A stretch of DNA of 64,000 nt from Apodemus sylvaticus (GCF_947179515.1 NC_067492.1:15650916-15714915), one strand, 5' to 3'. Numbered from the stretch's first letter, positions 43,335 to 55,829 are shown. The notes: generated by a model from the sequence alone, not told the origin. Numbers and translations are program-made.

Positions 43335-44640
43335 TGCTCTAAGATCAAGAATTGACAAATGGAACCTCATAAAATTGTAAAGCTTCTGTAAGACAAAGGA
43401 CACTCTCAATAGGACAAAACAGCAACTAACAGATTGGAAAAAGATCTTTACCAATCCTATATCCGATAGAGGGCTAATATCCAATATATACAAAGAACTC
43501 AAGAAGTTAGACTCCAGAGAACTGAATAACCCTATTAAAAAATGGGGTACAGAGCTAAACAAAGAATTCTCAACCAGGTGGCTGAGAAACACCTAAAGAA
43601 ATTTCTAACATCATTTTAATTGTCAGGGAAATGCAAATCAAAACAACTCTGAGATTCCACCTTGCACCAGTCAGAATGGCCAAGATCAATAACTCAGGGG
43701 ACAGCAAATGCTAGAGAGGATGTGGAGAAAGAGGAACACTCTTCCATTGCTGGTGGGATTGCAAGCTGGTAAAACCACTATGGAAATCAGTTTGGCAGTT
43801 CCTCAGAAAATTGGACATAGTACTACCTGAGGACCCTGCTATACTACGCTTGGACATATACCCAGAAGATGCAACATGTAATAAGGACACATGCTCCACT
43901 ATGTTCATAGCAACCTTATTTATAATAGCCAGAAACTGGAAAGAACCCAGATGAGGAATAGATACAGAAAATTTGGTACATTTATACAATGGACTACTAC
44001 TCAGCTATTAAATCAATGAATTCATGAAATTCTTAGGCAAATGAATGGAGCTAGAAAATAACATCCTGAGTGAAGTAACCCAATCACAAAAGAACACACA
44101 GTATTAGCTCCAAAGCTCAGAATACCCAAGATACAACTCACAGACCACATGAAGCTCAAGATGAAGGAAGACCAAAGTGTGGATACTTTGATGTTTATTG
44201 GAAAGTGCATCAAAACACCTATAGCTTATAGCCAACCAATAGAATGAGCATAGGGTCCCCAATGGAGCAGCTAGAGAGAGGACTCAAGGAGCTGAAGAGG
44301 TTTGCAGCTCTGCAGGAGGAATAATAACATGTACAAACCAGTACCCCCAGAGCTCCCAGGGGCTAAACCACCAACCAAAGAGTACACATGGAGGGACCCT
44401 TGCCTTCAACCACATATGTAGCAGAAGATGACCATTTCAGATATCAATGAGAAGAGAGGCCATTGGTCCTGTGAAGGCTCGGTTCCCCAAAATAGGGGAA
44501 GCAAATCAGGAAATTGGGAGTGGGGGTGAGCAGGTGGAGGGGGGATGGGATAGGGAGTTTTTGGAGGGGTAACTCTGAAGAGGATACCATTTGAAATGTA
44601 AATAAAGCAAATATCTAATAAAATAAAGCTATAGTGTTAA
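43335..44640 (+). mobile_element. 5'-truncated L1, ORF2 C-terminal end and 3' UTR
   Basis: The longest L1 in the window, in sense with the gene. It holds the last part of ORF2 ('TGGAAAAAGATCTTTACCAA', 'AATTGTCAGGGAAATGCAAA', 'GCCAGAAACTGGAAAGAACC') and then the 3' UTR ending 'ATTTGAAATGTAAATAAAGC' with an A-rich tail. Stops and frameshifts interrupt ORF2, so it is dead. No clear target duplication. Confidence 0.9.
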
Positions 44641-46115
44641 AAAAGAAGAAAAAACATTCACACAGGTGGATTTTTGGAGTATGCATGCAATTGATTTCAG
44701 TGACATTTCTGCTTTCAGGCAGTTTGAGAATCCCTTCCCCAAAATACTCAATACTAAAAATGTTTCAGATTTTGTAGTTTTTTTAATTTCTTAATTTTTT
44801 AATACTTAATTTTTTTAAATTAAGATTTGCATAGGCTTACTGGCTAAGCACTTCTTGCCTCCAAATCCCAGACTCAAATCCTTCAAATTTTGGTGCATTT
44901 CTAAGCATCATGTCCATGTTTTAAAAGTTATTATGAAACCAGTACCGTGTCCGCCTTTTAGGGCTGTAGCTGCTGAGGGTGTATGGATAGTGCAGTGGGG
45001 TGGGGGCTGGGTGGTTTGCTGATGCTGCACCAATAAGACAGGGGATCTGCCTAGGCTGTGGGCATAATATGGGGAGGAGGGGGAGGGAAGAGGGAGTGTT
45101 TGAGAATCTGTAGACAGTGTTGGGGTGATGGGACTGGTGGATCGGTTGGCAGAAGAAATAAATCTGGGAACGTTTTGATTTGTTTGTGAGTTTCACATGC
45201 CACCCCAGACTCCTGGAAACAACAGCTTTTTAAAGAAAGAGCAGACTGTTTATAATAAAAGTTATCCTTGCCTTCAGCCCAACTCTATGGCTGTAGGTTA
45301 AAAATGAGATTCTATTCCTGTTTGTAGTTTTCCTAAGATAAAGTTAAGTGTCTTCCATGTTATCGTGACCATTAAGAATGTTCTTCCATGTTCTCTCAGC
45401 CACTAAGCCTTGCTGTGCTGATTATCTCTCTGTGGGCACCCAGCACAGCACTCCTACCTGAAGCCCACTTTCCCCTCTTAGCTCCTCTATAGCAGTAACC
45501 CAGTTATTTCATGTTTCTCTTCAGAACATTTCTCTTTTTCCACCGAGAAGAAAACAGTGTCTGAGTTTCCTAGTGTGGCAAGGTCCTTTGTGATCTGATG
45601 TCTTCCTCCCAACTTCCTATCTTCTCCATCCTGGTGTGCCCCAGTGTGGCTTGCCATGCCACCGCCTTTCGGCATTCTAGGAGTCTCCACTTCAGTGACT
45701 TGACATTGGAATGCTTCTTGCTTCCCTTGGTTCACTGTGCAAATGTCATTGCCTCAGAAAGTGCTTCCAACCAACCACTACCTTCACTCTGTGCACTCCC
45801 TTTCCTGGCTTCTGTATGGTTAAGACTCATTTGCTGCTTAGTACAGACTTGTTTATTGTTTTGCATATCATTGCTGTTACCGAGTCAAGTGATCACTGAA
45901 ACACAGGATGCACCTGGTAAACATTTGCACGTAATTATAATTATTATCCTAATAATTAGAAACCAGTAAGTCATGTCTAGAGCACATCATGAATTTGACA
46001 TAGTGCATCCATTCACTGGGGAAGAAAAAAAGAACAATTGGGCATCTTTTTATGTGGTGCTTCAGAAATGGAGTTTTTGCCTACATACTATCCATTTGTA
46101 GTTTTAAAGAATTAT
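44641..46115. other. Unique intronic sequence
   Basis: About 1.5 kb without recognised repeats; nothing exon-like. Confidence 0.45.
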
Positions 46116-46119
46116 CACA

Positions 46120-46295
46120 TTAATTTATTCATACAGGTGTGTATACGTGTAGACACTTGCTGCAGCATGTATGTGGAGGTCTGTTCTCTCCCTCTACCAT
46201 ATGTGTTCTGGGGAATTCAAGCCCAGGTCGCTGGGCTTCGTAGCATGTGCCTTTGCCAACTGAGCCATCTCACAGAGCCATCCTGTTGGCCCTAT
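46120..46295 (-). mobile_element. B3/B2 SINE
   Basis: 'ATGTGGAGGTCTGTTCTCTC', 'GGGGAATTCAAGCCCAGGTC' and 'CCAACTGAGCCATCTCACAG' are the reverse complement of a tRNA-derived SINE. Confidence 0.7.
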
Positions 46296-46640
46296 TTACA
46301 ATCTTCTCATAAAAGTGAGGCTTTCCCAAGGGACCTATTTTCCCTACCTCTACATTAAGTCCATGGGATGGAGGTGACATGTTTCCCATAATGTCTTCTC
46401 AGAAGGCCAGATAGCCTTGACTGTAGGGATTGGAATGAGGACAACCACCAAATGGGATCTGAAATAGTAAAGTGAAATCGCAAGCCACTGGGGGGTAGCT
46501 AAGAGGAAACCTAAGTTGTAAACCTACAACTGCTGGCCACCATCTTGCTATCTGATAATAGGGTGACCACAGTCCTTGCAGCCAGTGATCCTGAAGTTAG
46601 ATTACTTTGTTTTCTTTTCTTTTTCAGTGTTAGTTATAAG
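46296..46640. other. Unique intronic sequence
   Basis: Nothing recognised. Confidence 0.4.
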
Positions 46641-46644
46641 CTGG

Positions 46645-47457
46645 TCTTTTTTTCTTTTGTTAGATATTTTATTTATTTACACTTCAAATGTTATCCCCTT
46701 TCCTGATTTCCCTTCCAGAAACCCCGTATCTCATCCTCCCTCCCATTTCTATGAAGGTGCTCCCCCACCTGCCCACCAACTCCTGCCTCCCCACCCTGGC
46801 ATTCCCCTACACTGGGGCATAGAGCCTTCACAGGACCCGGGGCCTCTCTTCCCATTGATGCCCCACAAGGCTATCCTCTTCTACATATTCAGCTGGAGCC
46901 ATGGGTCCCTCCACGTGTACTCTTTGGTTGATGGTTTAGTCCAGGATGGGGGAGCCCTGGGGGTCTGGTTGGTTGATGATGTTGCTCTTCCTATGGGATT
47001 GCAAACCTCTTTCAGTCCTTTCTTTAGTTCCTCCATAGGGGACCCCATGCTCAGTCCAATGGTTGGCTGAGAGCATCTGCCTCTGTACATGTCAGGCTCT
47101 AGCAGAGCCTCTCAGGAGACAGCTATACCAGGCTCCTATCAGCAAGCACTTGTTGGTATCCACAATAGTGTCTGGATTTGGTGTCTGTATATGGGATGGA
47201 TCCCCAGTCTCTGGATGGCCTTTTGTTCAGTCTCTGTTCCATGCTTTGTCTCTGTATTTCCTCCCATGAATATTTTGTGCCTACTTCTAAGAAGGACTGA
47301 AGCATCCACACTTTGGTCTTCCTTTTTCTTGAGCTTCATGTGGTCTGTGAATTGTATCTTAGGTATTCCAAGATTTTGAGTTAATATCTACTTATCAGTG
47401 AGTGCATACCATGTGTGTTCTTTTGTGACTGGGTTACCTCACTCAGGATGATATTAT
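46645..47457 (-). mobile_element. Truncated L1 3' end
   Basis: Reverse-oriented murine L1 3' UTR and ORF2 end, beginning T-rich and ending at 'CTCACTCAGGATGATATTAT'. It aligns in the same order as 41540-42375 and 16001-16603. Antisense to the gene. Confidence 0.9.
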
Positions 47458-49240
47458 TTTGACACTGGGTCAAGTTACTTTTCTAGCTTTTTGGAATGGA
47501 TAACCCAATCCGTGATAGAGATGAAAGGGCTTTGGCCATTTTCTGCAAAGAGCTTGTGTCCTTACAGAGGACCTAGGCAAGCACAGTGCATCAAGTTCAT
47601 TGAGCCTAGAGCTGCTTTTTGAAGCACTGAGAATTGACTGACACATTTGTTGAGCCAAGTTGTATTGGGTGTAACACATGTAGCACAGCACATGAGAGTG
47701 TGCAGCTTTGTCAGTATGTGCTCCTGGCCATGTGGTCTTGTTGATCCATTACTTTTCATGTCAGATGTGTGATCACCACACACCCCGCCCTGCCAGCCCG
47801 CAGAAACTACATGTGGTTTTAAAGCAGGAAGTAGAAGTGGGTACACTACGTGCCAGTTAAGGGACAGTCTGCTGGAGGTGGGGATTCCAAGGAGCAGTCT
47901 GCTGGAGGTGGGGACTCTATGGTTGGCTTAGAGGCTGACCTCACATGCTGTAACTGTAATTTGCCTGGATGTTGACATGTGGGGTGGTGTTGTAAAGCAA
48001 GAATGCTTATCAGTGGATTACACTGCTCACCCTTCATCTGTGGCTCATGTGTGTCTCTAAAGATGTTTATTTTAGTAAATCTAATTTTAGTGTGTAGTAG
48101 TCTTTTATTTTTAAATTATGACAACAGATGTCTTTTTTTTTCTGTACCCGCCAAGTCTTCTATTTCATAGAACCGTACCTCTTCTTTGTTCTAAGGAGGG
48201 CAGTCTGTCTCTGGGCGAGAAGACTTAAAGTCAAATGTGTGATTTCAGCTCTCTCTAAAATGACACATCAAAAATAGATGAAAATTATATTGGGATTACA
48301 TTTTATTTATCCTCAACCATGAAAAAATAAAATCATTTCAAGATGCAAATGAAGTATAAGTCAGTAATGAGATGCTTTGAGTTTTTACACCAGTTGATAA
48401 AGACTGGCATGTAGTCTATACTGTGTGCATATTCAGGTCAGAACAGCTGTAACTAAATAGCCCAGAAGTGGCCTCTGTGTTGTAAAGTCCTGTTTATGAA
48501 GTTTATTACCATAGACAGTGAAACAAGAGGCGAAGTGTCCCCTCTTATGGATTCATTTGTTCAATTGCTTCTCTTCCACAAAGCATTCTCAGGGCCTCGG
48601 CAGCTCTACTGTGGGATGGCTTGATGGTCTTGTTTTGGAAGTAGTTGGTCTTTATTCAATTACATAGAAAATTACCCAATCATGCTGATGAAAGTCAGAC
48701 TTGGGGATGCCCTTGAAGATAAATGAAAGAGATGATGTTTTGAAAAATTTCGGAATTTGCATGTAAACCTTCTTCTAATTATATTTGGTTAAAACTTGCA
48801 GTTTAATTAACTCTAGCTCTTGCTTTCTCCAGATGGAAAACACTTTATTAGGTCTTAGCTTTATGCTTTGTTTCCTTAGTGACTTTCCTAGTTACATTAA
48901 ATAACATCTTTAGGAAGCAAAGCAAAAATATCGGTTTAAAAAGATCTCTGCTCAGGAAAGTAAAAGAACTAATGTCAGAGTATTATAAATTTTCTTTATG
49001 AATAAAGAAGCGACACACAAAAAAAATTTAGTATTGTGGGTTGTTAAACATAGATAGTATAGTAGTGATAGTTTTCTCATTGTTTCAAGAAATACTTAAC
49101 AAGAAGGCACTTAAAGAAGAATTTATTTTTGCCTTATAGTTTCCTATTAGTGTATATTAATTATGGATAATAATAGGTTTCATTCATTACATCATTTGTA
49201 TATATGTGCATAGTGTATTTTGATCATCCCACTTTTTCTT
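47458..49240. other. Unique intronic sequence
   Basis: About 1.8 kb without transposons that I recognise; it contains the 30-bp tandem repeat listed separately. Confidence 0.4.
47865..47924. repeat. Two-copy 30-bp tandem repeat
   Basis: CAGTCTGCTGGAGGTGGGGA starts at 47865 and again at 47895. The remaining bases of each unit have diverged. Confidence 0.75.
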
Positions 49241-49244
49241 TTTG

Positions 49245-49395
49245 CATAGAAGCTTGTCTCTCTCTATAGCCCTGACTTTCTTGAACCTCACTATGTAGAG
49301 TAAGATCTCCTTAAACTCACCAGAGATCCACATGATTCTATCTCCCAAGTCCTGGGATTGAAGGTGTGCACCACCACACCTGGCTTATCATGTGT
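49245..49395 (-). mobile_element. B1 SINE
   Basis: Reverse complement of a 7SL-derived B1: 'CTTGAACCTCACTATGTAGA', 'CTGGGATTGAAGGTGTGCAC', 'CACCACACCTGGCT'. Confidence 0.85.
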
Positions 49396-49469
49396 CCTAT
49401 AACTTTTCTTGTACCCTTCCCCTATTCCTACTGGTTATTTTCTTCCTTCCGACCTATCATCCAAAAATG

Positions 49470-49800
49470 GTCTGTCTAAGTTTTATAGTTGGAGGAGCTA
49501 CAGTAGATCATGGTAGAGAAAGCATGTTAGAGGAATTTTAGGAGGAGAAACCCAAAGTGTCTAGTCAAATTAACATCCACAGTCTAGAAGCAGAGAGTAA
49601 ACAGCAAATAGAACCCCACTTCCTCCAGTAACCTATTTCTTCCAATGACCTACTTCTTCCAGCAATCCTCCATTTCCCAAAGGTCCCACCACTTTCCAAA
49701 CAGCACTACTACCAAGAGGACCAAATGTTCAAAACTAAGAGCTCCTGGGGACATTTTACATTCATAAACCTATTGAGTCTAAGTTAGTATCACACTGACT
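49470..49800 (-). mobile_element. LTR-like repeat
   Basis: 'GTTGGAGGAGCTACAGTAGA', 'CCACCACTTTCCAAACAGCA' and 'GGGGACATTTTACATTCATA' resemble the repeat at 37356-37665, reverse orientation. Boundaries are approximate. Confidence 0.45.
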
Positions 49801-49964
49801 GTATCACAAATTTTAGTTATCTTCTGTTTCTCCTCCAATGAATATTTGCACAAGGCTAACCAAGGCAGGTAGGTTAAAGTCTATCCAATGGAAGGGTCTC
49901 TCTGTGTTCTGGTCTCAAGTGCTCTTTTCCATAGGTTGAAAGTCAGCACCAACTTAACCTCTAA

Positions 49965-49967
<3 letters not shown>

Positions 49968-50001
<34 letters not shown>
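49968..50001. repeat. (TG)n microsatellite
   Basis: About 17 TG units. Confidence 0.9.
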
Positions 50002-50003
<2 letters not shown>

Positions 50004-50184
50004 ATACTTGTTGAGTCCTGACTCCTTAAGCCAAAAAGTAGAATTGAACTGCCGTTGAGTAGTAAAGAGAAGGTGACTTTTCTTCTGATCCAAGGATTTC
50101 CAGACCAGGCAGATAGCAGGAGGTGATTTTCACCTGTGCCTCCTCTAGCCTTGCTGTGGGTTGAGCGTGAATAGACCTGTGTTA

Positions 50185-50600
50185 AATAAGACTCCCCAGA
50201 GAAACTAAACCTATAGTTCTCTTTATATACATATGTGCATAAAGAGATTTATTATAAGGAATTAGCTCATTCATTTTGGAAACAGGGAAATCTCAAGATC
50301 TGTTGTTGGTTAGTTGTGAGCCCAGGAGAGAGCCAGTGTGTTGGGTTCCATTCTGACTCAGAAGACTGGGAAAGGCAGAGGTGCCAGCTCAAAGGCAGCA
50401 GCCACAGTGACTTCTAATTCACACAGCCTTTTTGCTCTATCTAGGCCTTCAGTGGTTTGGATTGGGACCACCCACAGTGGAGATGGCCCTCTATTTCATC
50501 TGTGTTATCAACTCACTGTTAATTTCACCTAGAAACACCTTCAAAGACACACTTAGAATAACCATTTAAGTATCTGGGCACTCTGTAGCACCATGAAGTA
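50185..50600 (-). mobile_element. Ancient mammalian MaLR/ERVL LTR
   Basis: 'CTCCCCAGAGAAACTAAACC', 'GAGATTTATTATAAGGAATT', 'CTAGGCCTTCAGTGGTTTGG', 'CCACCCACAGTGGAGATGG' and 'CCTAGAAACACCTTCAAAGA' follow the order of a widely shared eutherian LTR (MLT-type), read in reverse. It predates the rodent radiation if the match is right; the subfamily is not resolved. Confidence 0.6.
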
Positions 50601-50774
50601 GATACACAAACTGTCCCCAGGGGTGTGGTGGGTTGTCTAAGTCAGCTTTGCATACCTTCTCTTCTTTATAGATTCAACTTGTGCTTCTACATTTAGTAAT
50701 GTGATTATGTCACCAGTGTCTGTCTCCTGCACCAGGTAGCCAGTGTCGTGGGGGAATGAGCTTCACAGTAATGA

Positions 50775-51160
50775 TGTCTTTTCTATCTGCTTCCTTGTTG
50801 CTGTGCTAAAACCATGAGCAAAACCAATTCAGGGGGGACAAAAGACTTTTCTCATCTTACAGTGTATAGACTGTCATTGAGGGAAGGCAAGGCAGAATCT
50901 CAAGGTAGGAACTGAATCAGAGACATGGAGGCACATGGCATAATGGCTTGTTCTCAATGTCTTGGCTAGCTCTCTTATATAACCCCTGCACAACTATCCA
51001 CCTGCCCAGGAATCATACTAGTGGGCTGGTCCTTCCCACATCTGTCATTAATGAAATGCTCCAACAGGCATGCCACAGGCCAATCCGATGGCCTCAGTTG
51101 ACAACCCCTCTTCCCAGGTGACACTAGGCTTTGTCAAACTGACAAAAACTAACTACAACA
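50775..51160 (-). mobile_element. ERVL/MaLR-like LTR, diverged
   Basis: Starts TGTCTTTTC and ends ACTACAACA, with 'CTCTTATATAACCCC' and 'GGCCAATCCGATGGCCTC' in place. Same class as 7625-8024 but more diverged; no clear target duplication. Confidence 0.65.
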
Positions 51161-52115
51161 ATATCCATAGCTCAATCTGTTAGATGTAAAACTACCTATA
51201 CATTATATGCATGTTGCATACCAACTACTTCATCTCCAGAAGTGTTCAGGGAACAGTAGCAATGGATGGTCTTAATGAAGAACATCAGTATGAGGCTGCC
51301 CCGACCACACTCTTTCCTATCAAAGTGATTTCACTAGTGAGCAGGCACTCTTGAGTAGTAATGGAAGGCAGATGCTGGGGAGCCAGTGCTGTGGTCCGGT
51401 TGAAGAAGTGATGAAAGGCAGGAAGTGGAAGTGACAGATGTAACCTAGGAACTCAAAGCTTCAAGAATTCATTGGGCACCTGCCACCAACATGGAATCAC
51501 TACAGCTCATTCTCTCTTCAGTCCCATCAGCCAGGACAAGCAGCCAGTGCCTTTCTTGTGCTCTGTCAGCTCTTTGCAGGCAAACAAGGGTCCATTGAAA
51601 TAGCTCAACCAGATTGAAAGTGGGGTACTTGGGCTACACGGGACACCACTTGCTTGCAGAACTGCAAGATGCGATATATCTGAGAGTCCTGTCTACTCTG
51701 TTGCCTGCTGCACCGTAAGGTTGGGTGAGCCAAGTGAAGGTTTGGAAATCATGTGCTGACTATGTTCTGTCGGCATTCAGGCTGAAGGAAGCAGATGGTC
51801 TCAACTCTGAGCTCAGTCCTGGATCTGGACCAGGCTTATTGCTAAGGAGAAATCCTCGGTGCTGTTGATGGCCTGTCCTCCTTCCTCTTGCTTGGTGTTA
51901 TTGTTTGGGTAGCATCTCTTCCTTAGCAGGGGCTCAAATAAAAGGAGAAGGCCCACGGAGACTTGGCAAGATTGTGTAGCAATGAGCCCGCAGACGGGAG
52001 CTTCATTCCCTTGTGTTTCCTAAAGGCCCTGTATCTTGTCACAAATGGTTTCCCTTCCTTGTGCCTCAGTTTCTCCACCTGATAATTAATGGATGGTCTA
52101 CATATTCTCTGCTTT
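51161..52115. other. Unique intronic sequence
   Basis: No repeats or exon recognised. Confidence 0.4.
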
Positions 52116-52117
52116 TA

Positions 52118-52795
52118 AGAATTTTTCATTTTGTTTTTACTATATGTGGATGGGTGTCTTTTTTTATTTGATATATTTTTATTTACATTTCAAGTGATTT
52201 CCCCTTTTTCGGCCCTCCACTCCCTGAAAGTCACATAAGCTCCCTTCCCTCCTCCTGTTCTCCCATCCACCCCTTCCTACTTCCCTGTTCTGGTTTTGCC
52301 CTATACTGCTACACTGAGTCTAGAACCAGGCCACTCCTCCGTTCTTTTTGTACATCATTCGATGTGTGGATTATGTTTTGGGTATTCCAATTTTCTAGGC
52401 TAATATCCACTTATTAGTGAGTGCATACCATGATTAATCTTTTGAGACTGGGTTACCTCACTTAGTGTGATGTTCTCCAGCTCCATCCATTTGTCTAAGA
52501 ATTTCATGAATTCATTGTTTCTAATGGCTGAATAGTACTCCATTGTGTATATATACCACATTTTTTGCATCCATTCTTCCGTTGAGGGATACCTGGGTTC
52601 TTTCCATGTGTCTGTGCACTGTGTACATTATGAGAATGCCTGGTGTTCACAGAGGTCAGAAGAGGGTATTAAAACCCATGGAATTTGAGTTACAGATGGT
52701 TGTGAACTGCCATTGTAGGCGCTGGCAATTGATCCTGGGTCTTCTGGGAGAACAGGCAGTGCTGTTAACCACGGAACCATCTCTCTAGCCCCCTG
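52118..52795 (-). mobile_element. B3 SINE split by an L1
   Basis: The left stub 'ATATGTGGATGGGTGTC' (about 52142-52158) and right part from 52608 ('CTGGTGTTCACAGAGGTCAG' to 'ACCATCTCTCTAGCCCC') are consecutive in a reverse-oriented B3. Confidence 0.7.
52159..52607 (-). mobile_element. Truncated L1 inserted in a B3 SINE
   Basis: Reverse-oriented murine L1 3' UTR plus ORF2 end, from a T-rich tail to 'CTGGGTTCTTTCC'. The bases GTGTCT occur at 52154-52159 and 52608-52613, a possible short target duplication. Same subfamily as the twin-primed copy at 2092-2502. Confidence 0.85.
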
Positions 52796-52867
52796 ATAAC
52801 ATTTTTCAAAGTGGCCACTTCAGAGTACCGATATAAGCAATTATGTAAGAGCATGTTAAAAATTTAT

Positions 52868-53040
52868 ATTTCTGGGCTGGGCAGTGGCAGTATACACCTT
52901 TAATCCCAGCACTTGGGAGGAGAGACAGGTGGATATCTATGAGCTTAACACCATTCTGGTCCACAGAACATGTTTCAGGACAGCCAAGGGTACACAAAGA
53001 AACCCTGTCTCAAAGGCACATGCAAAACAAATGAAGAAAC
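52868..53040 (+). mobile_element. B1 SINE
   Basis: 'GGGCAGTGGCAGTATACACC', 'TTTAATCCCAGCACTTGGGA' and 'CAAAGAAACCCTGTCTCAAA' are a sense-oriented B1 with an A-rich tail. Confidence 0.9.
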
Positions 53041-53309
53041 AAAGGAAACCCAATATTGTTCTTGATCTATTCAGTCACAGTTCCTAGAAGCATAAACCTG
53101 CTGGAATCCGCAAGCCAATAAGTACTCTAGAAGACTTCTAGACACAGAAAAATGTAAAAACGAGTAATTTTAAAAACTTGCCCATATCACGTATCTTAAC
53201 CTACTTTGATCGTAGACATGTTTTTCAATTAAAGGTTACAAACCAATTAGTGAGTGATAAATCAATGTCACTCATTATGATTGACAGTAAGATTAAATGA
53301 AATATTAGA
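53041..53309. other. Unique intronic sequence
   Basis: Nothing recognised. Confidence 0.4.
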
Positions 53310-54040
53310 GATGAGAACAGCAAAGACCAGGCGCAGGGGAGAGGGCTCTGCAGCGAGTGCCGACCCCAGGAGCAAGAACACTCAAGTTCAATTTCTGTTG
53401 TAGCTGGGGTTGCTATTGCAGTGATGAAACACTGTGACCCAAGGCACCGTGGGGGAGAAAAGGGTTTATTTGGCTTACACTTCCACATTGTAATCCATCA
53501 TGGAAGAAAGTCAGGACAGGAACTCAACACCACAGAGACCTGCAGGCAGAAGCTGATGCAGAAGCCACGGAGGAGTGCTGCTTCTTAGCTTGCTCGTCAT
53601 AGCTTGCTCAGCCTGCTTTCTTATAGAACCCAGGATGGCCAGCCCAGGGATAGCTGAGCCCTCCCCCATCAATCACTAAATAAGAAAATACCCCACAGGC
53701 TTGCCCACAGCCCAGTCCTAGGGAGGCATTTTCTTAATTGGGGTTCCCTCCTCTCAGACGACTTTATATTGTGTCAAGTTGGCTGTGCACTAGCCAGTAC
53801 AATCTCCCAGAACCACACGGAATCAAGAGCTAGACAAGATGGCATGACCCTAGCACTGAGGAGGCTGAGACAGGACAACTCCCTGGAACTCAGTGGTCAG
53901 TCATTCTAGCCTCGTCAAGGGAGCTCCAGGTTCAGAGAGGTGGAAAGTGACGGAGGAAGACACCCAACATGGACGTCTGTCTAACTTCTATGCATCCCTG
54001 CACACATAACACACTCATGCAAAATAGAGTTGACTAGACA
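53310..54040 (+). mobile_element. SINE (B4-related), split by a solo LTR
   Basis: The left part 'GGGGAGAGGGCTCTGCAGCG...CAAGTTCAATTTC' (to 53395) and right part 'ATCTCCCAGAACC' onward (from 53802; includes 'GCACTGAGGAGGCTGAGACA') form one SINE interrupted by the LTR at 53396-53801. Confidence 0.65.
53396..53801 (-). mobile_element. Solo LTR, ERVL/MaLR-like, inserted in a SINE
   Basis: Starts TGTTGTAGC and ends CCAGTACA, flanked by ATTTC (53391-53395) and ATCTC (53802-53806), matching at 4 of 5. Contains 'TTTCTTATAGAACCCAGGAT'; same family as 7625-8024 and 36956-37350. Confidence 0.8.
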
Positions 54041-54254
54041 GTAACTGATCATCTAATAATAGTGGAGAGAAAGTGAATACAATATGGAGTTTGCAGTGCA
54101 CACGGGTGTGATTCCATTGGAGTCATGCTATGAAATATGACAGTGTTGAGATTTACAAGCCCTGGCTTTTATCCAAGATGTTTTAAAAAAAACATTATCA
54201 TAAAGCATCCACATTTAATGGGTATACAAAGTAGTCTTTGTGCATCAGGAAATA

Positions 54255-54430
54255 GCATTGGTGGGCTAGAGAGATAGCCCAGCAGTTAAGCAACTGAGTT
54301 GTTCTTGAAGAAGATGAGAATTAGGCTCCCATCATCTAGGTAGCGTAGCTTACAATGACCTGTAACTCAGCTCCAGAGGATCTAATGTCCTCTTCTGGAC
54401 TCCATGGGTACCTGCATATACATATGCAGA
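54255..54430 (+). mobile_element. B3/B2 SINE
   Basis: 'GGGCTAGAGAGATAGCCCAG', 'CTAGGTAGCGTAGCTTACAA' and 'GATCTAATGTCCTCTTCTGG', followed by the simple repeat that grew at its end. Confidence 0.8.
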
Positions 54431-54454
54431 CACACACACACATATATGTGTGTG

Positions 54455-54503
<49 letters not shown>

Positions 54504-54545
54504 TTTAAAAAAAGTAATACATACACATACACACACACACACACT
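54431..54545. repeat. Compound (CA)n/(TA)n/(TG)n microsatellite
   Basis: CA, TATATG, long TA and then CA runs at the 3' end of the SINE. Confidence 0.9.
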
Positions 54546-55775
54546 TTTAAAAAAGTAATAGTGTGTGTGACACTTAAATGGAACTTGAAAAACCCCAAAC
54601 CTTTTTGGTAAGAACGGTAAGAGGCACAGAGTCACTGGATAAATAACCCTGCCCTGGCATTGATGAGTCTTAATGATTACAAACCTCCCCACCCTCTCTA
54701 TATGTGTCTGCCATTTTTTTTTTATCCCTCAGTCCCTGAGGCATAAGAGCAGAGTCCCATTATTTTCGCAGAAGCAGGGGGCACTTTTCATTTCCATGTT
54801 AGCAAAGGCCCAGCCTTGATAGCCCGGCTTTTAGCTGAGCTTGGACTCAAGACGAGGCTTGTTGTATAAAGCAGACTTCTCAGAAGGCATCACCATAAAC
54901 GCCTCGGAGCTGTTGATTTAAGGGTTTCAGGGGTATCCTGTAGGTCAACAAAGCCCCAAGCAGAGCACATGGTTTTCTATCTGAGGATTCGGCTCTCCAT
55001 TGTAAATCTGTCAGCGCTGGCTGTTGAGTCAGCTACTGAGAGCGGAGTGTCTGAGATCCTGTTTATCCTGTCCTATCGGCTTAGAATAGTTTTTTTTTTG
55101 GTGGCTGTGCAGAATAAGCCAAGCTCTCCCCCACCACTCCCAGCCCCCATCAAATGCTGCGTTTGTCTAATGCAGCTCCTTATCTCCCTTTTTATTACTG
55201 TCTGCTTCTGTTGAGCAGGCTTCAGGCAATACACTCCCAGCCCAAGCGTTTTCTGACTAAAGGTCCCACTCCATTTACGAGGTGCTCCTGAGGTCCCGCA
55301 TGCCACCTCGCTCCTCTTAAGGAAGCTTTCGGTGTCTGCTTTTAAAGGGAATGGCAATGAGGAATTGAAATGGCACCTGTTGGGCAGGGCGCCACTCTCT
55401 GTCCATTCATTTACAAAGTGGCCAAGCTCCTGTAACAGGCTGGAGGAGACTGTACACAGCCACACAGGCCTCAAGAACATTTCTTAGAGCTCCTTTCTAG
55501 TTCCTTACCTAGTCAGTCCCTACAGATTCTGACCCCCGAGCATCGGATTTGCCTGTCTCTGAACCTGCTACACACATAAGCAGCGGGATGTGCCCTTTGG
55601 TCCTCTTCTCTTTTCTAGACAATATGTTTGTGACACTTATCCATAATAGTAAATCTCTCAGTCTGATGAGTCTTCTCTTTTGGGTTGGATGTGTTCTGAG
55701 GTGGAATTTTTGGCTTATAGTATGTATGGAGTTCCCACTTCTATAGAAAATGCCAAGTTCTTTTATAATTGGTTG
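54546..55775. other. Repeat-free intronic block, candidate regulatory sequence
   Basis: About 1.2 kb with balanced base composition, several CpGs and no transposon that I recognise. It contains TGTTGAGTCAGCT at 55022-55034, an AP-1/T-MARE-like site matching 11 of 13 bases of TGCTGAGTCAGCA. Enhancer role is inference. Confidence 0.35.

Positions 55776-55778
<3 letters not shown>

Positions 55779-55811
<33 letters not shown>
55779..55811. repeat. (CT)n microsatellite
   Basis: About 16 CT units. Confidence 0.9.
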
Positions 55812-55814
<3 letters not shown>

Positions 55815-55829
55815 TGTGTGAGTTTTCTT

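Noticed and set aside
43335..44050. L1 ORF2 fragment as a coding gene
   Set aside because: 5'-truncated with stops and frameshifts; annotated as a dead mobile element.
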